Source: Bradysia coprophila (Eukaryota; Arthropoda; Insecta; Diptera; Sciaridae). From it: a stretch of DNA of 64,000 bases. The stretch is from assembly GCF_014529535.1 (NCBI RefSeq), contig NW_023503372.1, forward strand, positions 4,754,988 through 4,818,987, in the 5' to 3' direction. Below are positions 23,287 to 35,600 of this stretch, in pieces. How positions within the stretch are numbered: position 1 is the stretch's first letter; each line of letters opens with the position of its first letter. The notes below the pieces were generated by a model that had not been told where the DNA came from, made no database searches, and worked only from the letters and a program-made list of their open reading frames with translations. The translations under genes were made by a program, and so were the position numbers.

Positions 23287-24043
23287 CGATGATGAGTATT
23301 TGATGATGGAGGCCTAAAGGCGTACAGTGTCCACTTGCAAATTACGCAATGTTAGAAGTGTAGGAATACAGTGTAATGAAATTTGTTTGATTTTAGGCTT
23401 CCTAATTTTGTAAACAATATGTATGGGTTTGTTAGAATGCTGCTATTCCTGGGCAGTCGCGATGACCGCTCATAGGTGGATTCGCACCTGGTGAACATAT
23501 AATTTTTAAGTTTTACTGCAACTTGTTATAGTTGAAAATCGACAAAATCTCCCTAATGTGGGTAATTAAACGAATTTTTCGTAACATATTTAGTATCGGT
23601 CTGAAACATTTTTGCTTTGTTTTTATCAAACTTATTATTGCTTCATTCGTTTATACAGCTGTCGACTTACTCCCATTATCGTCTTTGTAATTCAAAAAAC
23701 ATAAGAAGAGACCCGTACAATTTGAGTAAGTCATACAGCGATTTGTCTATAAAAGTCATGTATACATGTATCGGCACTACACTGCAACACTTGCACCTTC
23801 AAATCTCTTCATTTCAACCTATATCATCATCCATTAAATTTACTCAATATATTGGCAACAAAACCTTTGTAAGTCCAGTTCCGATCTCGTGATTAGATTT
23901 TGACAAGAAAATTTCATATTACACGTTTAACTCTGTTTTTGGTGGTATAAATGCCGCAAATATATGCGAAAAATTTTTACTAGCGCTCTAAAATAGCACT
24001 CCTATCTCTGGACCTTCTCAACCGCAATATAGCTCATCTTTAA
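23287..24043. other. Intergenic, no gene
   Basis: About 23600-23690 again resembles array upstream flank (ACAGCTGTCGAC). The open frame at 23617 has no recognisable homology. Confidence 0.4.
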
Positions 24044-24050
24044 GATAAAC

Positions 24051-24245
24051 CACGGCAGAGTAAAAGTAAACCTGGCAGGAGCGGTTCATTGTCAAATGTA
24101 GACCTAATACACTGTATGAAAATGAACTCAAATGAACACTGACATAAGTTGAAAAATTTAATTCGCGAAAAACATAGGGCTACTAGATTATTCAGGTCCC
24201 TAGTCAAACAAGCGCTCCTGCCTGGGTTACTTTTACTCTGCCGTG
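24051..24245. mobile_element. MITE with CACGGCAGAGTAAAAGT ends
   Basis: 195 bp. Ends CACGGCAGAGTAAAAGTAA and TTACTTTTACTCTGCCGTG, followed inward by CAGGAGCG and CGCTCCTG. The direct duplication GATAAAC lies at 24044-24050 and 24246-24252. Confidence 0.8.
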
Positions 24246-24310
24246 GATAAACCTTTTGGCTTAGCAAGCTTCATATTGACATTACATTAACCAACAGAGA
24301 AAAATAGTTT

Positions 24311-24440
24311 ATTACTATACAAGGGAAGGAATTTGATATTTCGTATCCAGATAAGTGGAAGTGTCGGAGGGCTTTAGCCCAAGGTACTTTTACTCATCGT
24401 AATACGAAATATAAAATTATTTATCCGAGTGTAGTATAAC
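24311..24440. repeat. GGGCTTTAGCCC foldback MITE, diverged copy
   Basis: Same order of blocks as 1737-1861: AATTTGATATTTCGTATCCAG, GAGGGCTTTAGCCC, GGTACTTTTACTCATC, ATACGAAATATAAAATTAT. Confidence 0.65.
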
Positions 24441-24828
24441 GTTTTCCTTTACGAAGTAGGGAAAGACTTTTCCGTAGTAAAGGAAAATATTTATCAAAAT
24501 TGGTTTCGTTTTATTTAGTGTCTGATTTTGCTTCTCTGGATGAGCTCCTGAAATAAGTTTCCTCTACTTAGAGAATCGAATTTGACGTTCGGTGTGAAAC
24601 GTATATAATTCGGTTGTACATTTATCCTTATCCACGAAGTACCAAATTTAAAATAACTGAGGATCTTACAGCGTATTCACAGAGATCAAAGCTTTATTTA
24701 GTTATTTCTTACCAAACAGAATCAGCTGAACAGAAGGAAAATTAGGAGCCAAAATAGAAGACAAGAGACGTGGTGAACGACTTTCGTATCAACTGAAAGC
24801 ACCAACGGCATTGCAAATTTATTTGTAG

Positions 24829-25696
24829 AGATGGAAAAATAGTCAACAGAGCAAATTGAAACCGCCAAACCACCCAAGCTTCATTGTGGTTTGCGGCAGA
24901 ACAGAGGGGACTCATTACTTAATGGAGTTACTCCTAAAGTCAAATGCAAAATTTATGTTAAAGAAGAAAATATCAGCGACTGGGACGAGTCATTGTATAT
25001 GACGGATGAATCGGTCAGAATTTCGCAGGAGTTAGTAAATGTAAACGCCTGCTCGGTTAAAAAGGAAAGAGAAGACGAATTTTTGGAGGAGATTCAGTTT
25101 ATCGAATGTCCTCCTGTGAAAATGGAACAGGAACTTCATCTCATTGATGTTATTGATGAAGCTAAAATGTCTGAAGATTTTAATCGCACCAAACAAATAA
25201 AAGGCGTCCACGAAAAGAGGGATCTCGAACAGAAATAGAAACTGTAAAGCGATTGGTGGAGCCGATTTTAATTCTGCTAAAAGAGGAAAGCAGAGGCTAA
25301 AGAGGCTAAAAGAGTTTTCGCCCACGAAAACGACCTCGCACGTCTCAAACAGCAGTAAAGGAATCTTCAGAATTGGAACCTGCAAAGATGAGTATTGGTG
25401 AACGGTTGGCAAGCGACACAGCAGAACAAGACTCGAATATTGCCGTTCCAACTGAAGATTCTATTCTTCGCCAACGAAGACGTCCACGAAAACGACTGTC
25501 CAAATCTCGAACAGAAATAGAAATTGTAAAACATGCGTCTGGTGGAACGTATTTTATTTCTACCAAACCGATCAATTTCAGGCCAATTCTACAAAAATCA
25601 AGCGGGATGTTCGAGTGGGGAATCAACATTGCAATACGATCCATTGAAAATGCGCCCGGAAATGTAGATATCAGGACAATTGTGAATGGGATATGA
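24829..25696 (+). pseudogene. Broken ORF, acidic and Arg/Lys-rich protein of unknown family
   Basis: A reading frame begins ATG GAA AAA TAG and then stays open for about 130 codons (EQIETAKPPK ... VKEENISDWDE ... VKMEQELHLID). The first half therefore has a stop at codon 4. At about 25210-25240 the frame is lost. A second frame, reachable only through a splice or shift, continues from about 25310 to 25696 (RPRKRPRTS, then RQRRRPRKRLSKSRTEIE). The SRTEIE..VK segment occurs twice, at about 25225 and 25505, suggesting an internal duplication. Basic RPRKR patches could contact DNA or act as nuclear signals. I do not recognise the family. Confidence 0.4.
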
Positions 25697-26272
25697 AATC
25701 TTGAATAAAAACAGAAAACTTAAAAAAGGGGTTCACTGGTCAGACCGACAGACATGAAAAAGGTGAGTTACTCCTTTAGATGTGAGAGATTTCAGAGAAC
25801 AAAGTGATGCGTTATCCACTTACTTCTACATGTAAAACGGTCCTCTGTGTAATAATGGACTGAAGTAATGACTATTATTCTTATATTGAATAGGACCTGA
25901 TATAGGCAGGTGATGAAAAAGCGTAAAGTGAATTGCGAACAGTCTAGATCAAGCATTTGATTGATCGATATCGTGGTTGTAGTGAATATTATGCAGTTCT
26001 ACTTGTAAGACAATCTTAAAGTCAAACTTGGTCCAGCATTACCAAAACGAGACTTCATATGTCTTGACATACACTTCCTCCTATCAGAGCCAGTAATCAT
26101 CGCCTATTTCTGTCGTTGCTAACAATAAGAGATGCAATTCTTGACCGAACCCTATTCGGTTGAGAACTGGCGAACTTCACTGTCAAAGTTCGAAATAACA
26201 AATTTGGGTTAATTTTGCCTATTCTTGACGATGGGGAAAGGGTGCCGAAAATTGCGTAAAATAGCGTGATGA
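25697..26272. other. Intergenic, no gene
   Basis: No supported feature; the minus-strand frame at 26097 overlaps the adjacent MITE. Confidence 0.4.
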
Positions 26273-26432
26273 CAGGGCCTACTTTTGGGAAATTGATTTT
26301 CCACAATTTACTAAAATTTCCAAAATTTTCCAAATTTGCTAATGGCAAATTCTAGCAAATTTTGGAAAACCTTGGCAAATTTCGGAAATTATTAGCAAAT
26401 TTAGGAAATCAATTTCCCAAAAATAGGCCCTG
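26273..26432. mobile_element. hAT-like MITE, CAGGGCCTA ends
   Basis: 160 bp. Ends CAGGGCCTA and TAGGCCCTG enclose mirrored GGGAAATTGATTT blocks and GCAAATTT repeats. Flanks share AGCGTGA at slightly offset positions, so the duplication is imperfect. The related copy at 50352-50649 has a clean 8-bp duplication. Confidence 0.7.
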
Positions 26433-26559
26433 TAAGCGTGAGGTCATTTGCGAACAGCCCCTATAGAGATAAATTAGCTGACGTACTCTAAAGTTGTGCT
26501 GACGATGAAATATGTAAACAATTAAGTTCTGCCTGCGCCGTCTTTTTGTTTTCTTTTAC

Positions 26560-26565
26560 TTTATT
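26560..26565 (-). promoter_or_regulatory. Probable polyadenylation signal of fatty acid synthase gene
   Basis: AATAAA on the minus strand, about 46 bp beyond the stop codon. It is the only good hexamer nearby. Confidence 0.5.
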
Positions 26566-26610
26566 AATGTATTTCGTTGGTAAAGATTACTGTACATGGT
26601 TTGGATGGAC

Positions 26611-29600
26611 TTACTTTACAGCAGTCAATTCCTCAATTAATTTGGGCAAGTCGACATGTTTCAACAAAGTCACATGATCTCCGTCAATAGTCCTAACTTT
26701 AAGCTGACCGCTGCAGTACTTCGACAGTCCGAAGTCTTTATGCAATCCATTCAACGATGAACTGCCTGCCTTGACTAGCGATATTTTGGTGTGGATCAGT
26801 GTCGTGAATGAATTCTCGTTCGCGTTCAGAACGATATTGAAACGATTCCGGACGGCTGTGAAAATGTTCAGCTTAATGAATTCGTAATTGTACGGAATTT
26901 TGTCGGCCGACTCCAACAGCATCGCGTCGACCTTATCTTCCCATTTTTTGTGGCTATCAAACGACCGCTTAACAACATCCGGATCCGCATATGGCATAAA
27001 CGAATCGAACACAATCATTGCGATCGCTTCGCGGATACCATCGTCGTTTCGTTCGGGCGACAATTTCTGCGCAAAACGATTGTTGTATTGAGGCGATCCG
27101 TCCAGTTGAACGATTTGACCGAATTTACCGACGTTTTCCAGTATCGCAGCCAGCTTCAATGTTAGACTGCAGCCGAATGAATGGCCGATCAAAATGAAAT
27201 TGTCCACATCATCGTACAGTTTGAGAACGTTCGGTGTAATCGCTTCAACAATTTCATCAAGTTCAGTGCAGGTTGAGGTCTCCAGAAGTTGTAGCACAAA
27301 TGCTGGTTGATTCAACTCTTGTCCAAGATTTCGATACAGATCTGCGGCGACGCCATAAAAGCCGGGTATGATCAGAATTTTCGTATCGCTAACCGGCACA
27401 TCATTTGCTTTCAAAATTGTTTCGGTCGAAAATAGTTCCATTGTGTCACTATCCACCACTCCCTCCATTAACAGGCGCATCCATGAAATTCCATCAGCAG
27501 CCAGATCTTCAGCATTGTTACCGCCGTCGCTTGAATTTCTCGACATTGCTCGCTTTTCAAGTTGACTAAGCGTTAGCGATCGAAGCTCTTGAGACGTGAA
27601 TGTAATGTCATAGTCCCGTTCGACAACCTGTTGTATTTCCACACCCATCAATGAATCGATACCCAGCTGTGTTAGCGTTGAGTCCATGGAAATTGATTTT
27701 TTGTCTCGCACTCCCATTATCTTCAGAATTGTATCGATGATGTTGCGTTTTCCCGCCTCACTGACATCCTTATCGGCGACGACCATGCTCGAAACAATAG
27801 CATCAGTTGAGTCGAGCAATCGGTCGAGTACTTCAAGGCACGACGAAATGGCCTGTGGTAGTGTTCCACTAATATCCTTGTCCAGATTACTCAGTTGAAA
27901 CTCAGCCAGCAATCCAACATCACCGATAGCTCCCCATTGGATCGCTTTCGCTGGTAGTCCCAATTCGTGTCTTTGCTCAATGATACGTTCCATCACTGAA
28001 TTGGCCAGTCCATAACTGCTTTGACCCGCATTGCCACGACCACAAGACATGCTGGAAAATACAACGAAGTGCCGCAGATTGGGGCAGAATTTGCGAGAGA
28101 CTTTGTCAAGATTTATTGTAGCCAAGGCTTTTGGAACCAATGATTCGTTGAACATTTTTGCATCCGAATTTTCTAAGATTGAATCGCGTAAGGCAACAGC
28201 AAGATTGAAAATTCCCTCCACGGGTCCTAGCTTCAGGGCTGTCTGTAACAATTCTTCGCATCCTTCTTCGGTAGCAATATTTGCGGTGCTGATTTCGATG
28301 GTTGCTCCATAGATTTTCAGTAGCCTGCGAACAGACATACGATTCCGTTAATTGATTTTTGATTGGATTACGTGCACCACTGTGAATCAGGGACATTTGT
28401 CCTCAATCAACGGCTACAAAGTTCTACTTACTCGGTTCTTATATATTGGTTGGTGTTGGTGATGCCTCTACTGGAACTCAACACCAATTTCTTGCATCCT
28501 CTGTATACCAACCATTCAGCCAATTCAAGTCCAAACCCACCCAGTCCACCCACGATCACGACCGAGTTATTCGGGTCACAATAAATTCGATTGATTGTAG
28601 CCAATGGCAACGACAATGTTTCGGTTTCACGTTGTCGAACCTTAAGCAGAACTTTTCCGATATGCTTTCCATTCGCCATAAACCGAAATGCTTCTTCGAC
28701 GTCATTGGCATCAAAAATCGTTGTATTTAATGGCTTAATAATGCCCGCCGCAATATCATCATTGACTAAGTTGTAAACGATCTGAAACGAACGGAAATTG
28801 CCTGAACTCATCATCGGCACAACGTTTGTAAAATGTACCTTCATTTCCTCTGAATCATGTTGAAGGTCGTCAAAAATGACAGCCTTCAGACTAATACGTT
28901 TCGTGAGATATCTCATGTCCAGCTGGGTCCCGTTTAGCATGTCATACTTTCCAATTTCGAGTAAAGTTCCACCAATACCCAGTACCCGGATTGACGCCTG
29001 TAACTTTTCGTCTGCCAACGAATTCAGCACATAGTCGACACCTTTGCCCTTCGTATTTTCCAAGATCAGTTTCTCAAACGTTGTGTTCCGCGAGTTTCCA
29101 ATGTTTTCGGCTTTTAATTGCGGAAATTTGGCTAACAGAAAATTCTTCTTCTCGGCTGTACTGACTGTGGTGAACACTTCTAGCCCGTAGTTGAATGCAA
29201 CTTCGATGGCCGCCTGTCCAACGCCACCACTCCCAGAATGAATTAAAATTGATTTTCCCTTTTGGATCTTTGTTGTGACGAAAAATGCAAAGTAGACGGT
29301 AAAATACACGAGAGGAACTGTGGCTGCCTGCTCCAAACTCCAAAATTCTGGCACGTCCCACAGCATTGCCTGTTTCGCATCGTAGTGTGTTGCAAGTGCT
29401 CCAGCATTTAGTCCAATGCCCATGACTCTTCTTCCATCGACTTTAATTCCGGAAAATTCGAGACCCAGAACACATTGCATACCGACGCGGTCATAAGTGT
29501 TATCAGGTATTCTTCCCAGTGCTAACATTATGTCTTTGAAGTTAAGCGATGCGTACTGAACCCTAATTATATCGGGACTGCTACCATTAACTTCCAATGG

Positions 29601-32600
29601 ACCGTTGAGCCACGTAAGTGTTGATAGATCTCCTTTAATCAAACAATTTGCAAAAAAGTGATTCTCACGAGCTGTAGGACTGTCCAACTCTGGCACCATA
29701 TCAAGGTAACGGTAACTTCCCCATTCACCTCCTTTCAACACATTAATTGGATAGTTGAGGAGCAGTTGTTTGTGGTAGAAGGAATCGTTGACGTCAAATG
29801 GTGGTGCATCTGAATCGATGATCAAAAAGCATTTCAAACTTTCAGTCAAGAATTCACGACGAATGCAATTGACAAAGCCAAGGATTCCGGATGGTTCAGT
29901 GTTTTGTGCATAAATAACCGTTGGACCACTTTTCAGCGACTCCTTTAACACATCGAGCCAATCTTCTACACTCGATGTAATTTCTACGATATTTTGTGGC
30001 ACAACTACTTTCGAATCCTTTTCGAATTGAAGTAAATGCAGACATTCTCCACCGTCGGTTTTTAGTTTTGCTATCAATCGAAGACGATCCGTGGGTTCTC
30101 CAGCCCATTCCGATGATTCTCGTGACAAAATGTAACCATTTTCTGACAAAATATTCTTGGCATTTTCAATGAATTCGCTGTCACCCAGGCACTGGCATCT
30201 AATTATAATATCGACACCAGTGAATGACGATGCTTCCTCAGTGCTAATTGCAACATTTTCGAGTCGTACCTCCTCTCTGGAAGTAAGCAACGTAATGTCG
30301 GATATGACCAGTGGAGTTTCACGCAACGCTTTCGATAAGAGTTCACTTAATGGTTCGGTAGCTTCTGTGCCATCGGCAGCTGGGTCAATCTCAAGGGCTG
30401 TGAATTTTCTTTGGATATAATTTTCCAGCGCCAAGTGCACAACGATTTTCACTGCATTCTTCACAGTAAATTTGGTATCGGGGAAAAACGGAATGAATTG
30501 GTGGGTTTCGAGTAACGGTTCCCTGGGTCTGCGGCGATTTACCACACGATTTCTTTTGTCATGAATTTCAACGCCTCCAGCTTGAATGATTCGCAGATAG
30601 GGTGATATTGCGACGTCATAAAGTATTTCCGGATCTGTAACGCCTTCCGGTTGATTTTGATTGTTTTCGTTTCGAAGAGCCCTGTTTTTCTCTTCCAGCA
30701 TTTTATACTGTAAGAATGGATCGATGACAATCCTTCGTATGTTTGTAGGCAATGCCAATGTTCTAGCGTTCGTCTCCAATTCCTCGAAGTGTGTCATACT
30801 ATCAATGAACGTGATCCAATTGCTGTTCCATTTGATTTTGCCCTTTAAACCATCGTGACGAATTTCTTTAACTCCCTTAAACGCGCCCAGATGCAAGAAA
30901 CCGTGCAGTCGCATCTCTTTGTAGAAATCGTCCTCAGGCAGCGTCACCGTATTCTCATCGCTGAGTACGGTGATTTCCGACATCGTAATTTCGTCCACTT
31001 GTTTAATAAACCCAAGGCAAACGGCAGCACTTCCCTCGATCACTTCAAAGCTGCCGGTTCCGCGATGTATGGAAACAGTGATGAGGACGTCCTGGTTTTT
31101 ATTGAGTGATGTGGCGCGCAAAAACCGAACCTCATCAAAAACTACTTTAACTTTCTCGTACGGTATACCGATCATCATGGAGAATGTTTCCCAGACCAGA
31201 ACAATCCAACCAGTTGCTGGGAATAGTACTCGACCGTCAATCATGTGACCCTGAATGTACTCGAACTTTTTGTCGCTGATGTTTATGACGAAGTTACGAC
31301 GCTCGAATGTGTTGTATGTATCAAAGTGCGGGACGTAATGGTTTTCTTCGTGGTTCCATTTAATCGTCGGGGATATCATTGGCGTTCCACGCGATACAGG
31401 AAATTCAATTCGTGGGTAGAGTTTGGATACATCCATGTCGACACCGTGTTGAAAGAGTCTGGAAATTGAAAATGGGGATGTTAGGATCGACTCATAAATT
31501 ACGGATTCGCTGGTTACGAAAGAAGTTCTTACCTTCCCAACGCTTCCACGAAATATCTCATGCCATCTTTGTTGTCTCGTTGTGTTAGGCTGATGTGCAG
31601 CCCTTCGCTAAATGACCTTTTCAGAATTGCTTTCAGCAATCCGTGTGGAGCAACTTCAACTGTTAACGCATTCCTTGGCAACATGTCCGTTACTTCTTCG
31701 AAGTAAACCGGATTGAGCAGATTCTGCGTATGATATTCAGCAGACGAAAACAGAGTTTCGTCTTTGTTCCACAAACTTTCCGCGAAAGTCGAACTCAACC
31801 ACTTTTTGGATCGGCGTTTTGGGCTCTCAATGATTGTTCGCAATTTGTCGTGCAGTTTTTCACCGATTTCGCTGATATATCGACTGTGCAATGGTACTCC
31901 TGAGCATGCGACTTCTTTAGCAAAAACTGTCTTTTCTTTTAGCTGCTCAATGAATGAACGTACACTCTCTAGCGGACCACTTATTGTGGTTGAATCAGCA
32001 GCGTTGTGGCAGGCGATATCAATGTCGTCTGGAAGTATTTCCAACAGATCTGTGTGATGCATTCCAATTGCAGCCATTCCACCATTAATAGTTGCTGATT
32101 CATTACTTGATTCCCCTCTTGCGTGTGCCGTTAGTATTGCTTCCTCAGCTGTAAAACAACCATCCGCATAAGAGCATCCGATTTCACCCACCGAATGTCC
32201 AATTATGTAATCAGGTGAAATATGCAATGAGTGCAGCACATCCGTTAACGCAATTTCAATTGCAACTATTCCAACATAAGAATTCATGACATCGTTAAAG
32301 GTATCCGGATCCGTCGACGTAAGTATCTGCTTCAAATCGATACCTTTCTTCATCAACACATTGTGGCAATAGTTGATCGACTTTGCGAACAATGGAATTT
32401 CCATTAAATGTTTTCCCATTTCCGGCCACTGTGAACCAATTCCACTGTACACAAAGACAATCGGACGTCGAGTACCGTTAAAATATTGAATATCACGTTG
32501 GGTACACTTCGCCCGTTCAGTGACTGGATCATTTTCAAACATTCCGAAACCGCGATAAGTATTTGCACTGGTCGTTTGTATCTGAGAGTTCTGCAGAAGG

Positions 32601-35411
32601 GCAATATGCTCTGTGTCTAACGGCCGTTGTGTTATATCATCAAAAATTGCATTTATTGCAGCTTCTGTTCTTCCGGACCACAAAACGATTCGTCCCAAAT
32701 CGTCATCTGGTAATCCACAATTGACCTTCTCTTTCGCATTGCCCAAGAACAAAGCATGGGCATTACCTCCACCAAGTCCGAAAGAATTCATAGCAATGAA
32801 TTGACCTTTCAGATCCACAACATCCGTGGCAACCTTTATCCGTCCTTCGGAAAACGCTGAAACATCGGATCGTGGCGACGTCAAATTTATGTTTGGCGGA
32901 AATTTCTTATTCTCAAGCGAAATCAAAACCTTTGCAATCGACGCCATCCCCGATGCAGCCTCAGCATGTCCCATATTTGATTTAACGCTGCCAATGATCA
33001 ATTCACCCGTCCGGTTGTTATTCTTGCAAAACACTTCGTCAATTGCCGCCACCTCTTCGGGATCTCCAAGTTTCGTTCCAGTTGAGTGAGCTTCAACGAA
33101 ATTGACTTGACCCGGATCGAATTTCAATGTTTTGTAGAAGTCTTCAATAAGTCTCTGTTGCATTATTTTCGATGGGAACGATGCTCCTTCCTTCTTGAAA
33201 CCATCGTTATTTGAACTGCTGTACACGAGATTCGCGTAGACTCGTTTCGAGTCTTTCTGCTTCTGTAGGAATATAACACAGATCGTGTCGGCACGACTAA
33301 AGCCTGTTGCGTTTTCATCGAATGGACGACATACTCCATCGCTTGCCAGAATTCCCAATCTGTATGTGTAACACGGGAAGAACGAATGATTCAAAATAAT
33401 ATCAAACTCTTATTCACAGAAGATTAACTCACTTGGTATATTCGGTAGCCAGTCCACAATTTAAAATCAGTTGAGATCCACCCACGAGTGCAGCATCGCA
33501 GACACCTATTTTTAAGAATTAAATTAAATGAAAAAGATCGGAAATACGGGACGTATACGAATATTGCGATGATCTAGAATCTGACCTAGAGTTGGGCTGG
33601 CTCGAAAAAAGGAGCTACATACCATTTTCTGAACAAAACAAATTTACAACTTTAATTGACACAATTTTTCAGTCCACCCTGTATTTACTACACAATTGTT
33701 CCTTCGGTATTCTTTCTCTTCAGAATTCACTGTTCTGAGAGTTTTAAGAAGAAAATTTCTTTTTCAATATTTATTTCCTGCTTCTCACTAATTAAATAGA
33801 ATGTCTGGAAAACGTGGACTTTTGGGTCTGAGCTGGCATTTCTTAAAATTGACACCCGAGCTATTCTTTATCTGGGAGTCTAACTCTACCATAAAAACGT
33901 TTCCAGGTGCTTCGGACCTGGATACACAATGTTCTATGGCTTCTATCGACTCTTATAATAAAGGATTATTTATTTACATGACAAGGTACAACAGTTGAAG
34001 AGTCCAGTTTTTATGTGTGAGGCGAAGCCGAAATCAAAACAATCACACTAAACGTGACTTTCCATTTTAATTCCGAATTCACATGCGTTTGAAACTCAAA
34101 CGAATTCTCTTGTTTTTTCTAGGTGTATAATGAGCCACTTTCGACTCTAGGAAAAACAAAAGCACGTAATAGTACATCACTGTTTTGTTGGGACATTTTT
34201 TGTGGAGGCGTGTGAGAAGGTTGTTTCAGAGCCGAAGGCGAGGACTGCATCCACATGTCTTCACAAAAAAATGTCACAGCAAGAAAATACGACCAGAAAA
34301 TGCGAGAAACCGGTTTTCATCGAGACAGTGAGAACGACTACATTTCATTTCATCCCTATGCTCAAAGAATTTCTATCATTCTTGTGTTCTTCTACCCTTC
34401 AACTACTTAAAAGTTGTACAAAAAAAGTCGTTAAAATGTTCGAACAAAAAAAAAATTCAAAAACTTTCGTGCGAAAATTTGCATTTTACTGATAAGAATT
34501 TCAGCAATTCGATAAGTTTGAATTGATTTTTTTCCTCGTTTTTTATTTCAATCTACAATTTATTACTGAAACACGACTATTGATTATCCGTAATAACGTA
34601 CACAAAACGAAACTATCAGATTACGATCGATCGATCAGATTCTTTTTCCATCAACATTCTACACGATGGTCAATAATTACCTGATTCAAGATATCGAAAA
34701 GCACAATCGAGCGCGTATGCCGAACTTGAGCATGCTGTATCCACGGTGAACGACGGACCGCACAAACCGAGTGCATACGATATTCGATTTGATAGATAAA
34801 AATTAGCATTTCTGGACAAAGAAATACAATTTTAAAAAAATTTGAACAAAAAAATCAATTTCTCGTAAACAAACTATTCGAAATATTGAAGGACACTACA
34901 TTTTACACGTCGTCATATTACGTACACAACACATCCGCACTCTTTAATATCTAGTACGTATAGGCGTTGACTTCATCCCATATCACACACTAACTTACCC
35001 TAAAACAACGTATCCATCCTTCGGTGGATTTCGATGAACAAACGAATCCTTTGAATCCGATATACTGCATCCAATAAATACTCCCGTTCGGCTTCCAACC
35101 AACGATTGAGGACTTATCCCAGCATCCAATATAGCCTCATACGCATGTTCGAGCAGAATTCTCATTTGCGGGTCCGTCCAATTAGCATGTTTATTCAGGG
35201 TCGAAAAGAAGGGCGCGTCAAATTTTTCCAGATTGCGAATTTTTCCGAAACGACGCGGCACCTCCGAATGAAAGTGTTTCCATCGACTTTCATCCTCATC
35301 GGTCATATCAATTTTATTGTACAAATTGTGTGAAAAGTCGCGAACATTGTTGGAATTTGGGAAACGTCCCGATATTCCCGATATGACAATGCTATCGTCA
35401 TTTAAATTCAT
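26611..35411 (-). CDS. Animal-type fatty acid synthase (type I, multidomain)
   Basis: Six exons: 35411-34999, 34811-34681, 33505-33433, 33359-31533, 31458-28432 and 28324-26611, with matching phases, encoding 2394 residues, a typical length. Domains in order: ketosynthase with Cys165 in DTACSSS, His297 in EAHSTGT and His337; acyltransferase with Ser595 in GHSVGE; dehydratase with His886 in [10 protein letters not shown] and a later DPFLQ; enoyl reductase with SGSGGVG near 1550; ketoreductase with GGLGGFG near 1780 and Tyr1928; acyl carrier protein with Ser2048 in GIDSLMG; thioesterase with Ser2206 in GHSFG and His2374 in DGDHV. All catalytic residues I checked are present, so it should make fatty acid from acetyl- and malonyl-CoA in the cytosol. 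Several otherwise common motifs are altered (EAHSTGT for the usual HGTGT context), suggesting a diverged paralogue of the kind used for cuticular lipids; this is inference. Confidence 0.95.
33985..34065. repeat. CTCGGCTTCGCC-loop family, partial copy in FAS intron
   Basis: GTGTGAGGCGAAGCCGAAATC with weak flanking arms, in the intron between the second and third fatty acid synthase exons. Confidence 0.45.
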
Positions 35412-35590
35412 AATTTTTTTTTCGGTTTTTCAGTTTTTTTTACACAAATTTCCTTATATTAGCACTTGCAGGAAATGTTCGTTTTTTATGTCCTCACGAT
35501 TCACGATTCACTTTTTGTCACTTTATCATATCACAACGTATACAGCGCGAGTAGGATTAGCAATTGAGCCAGATCGAACGTCGCGCTAGG

Positions 35591-35600
35591 CTTTATATGC
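35591..35600 (-). promoter_or_regulatory. TATA-like box upstream of fatty acid synthase
   Basis: CATATAAAGC on the minus strand about 185 bp before the start codon, with a GCTCAATTG initiator-like site about 20-25 bp downstream. Plausible but untested. Confidence 0.35.
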
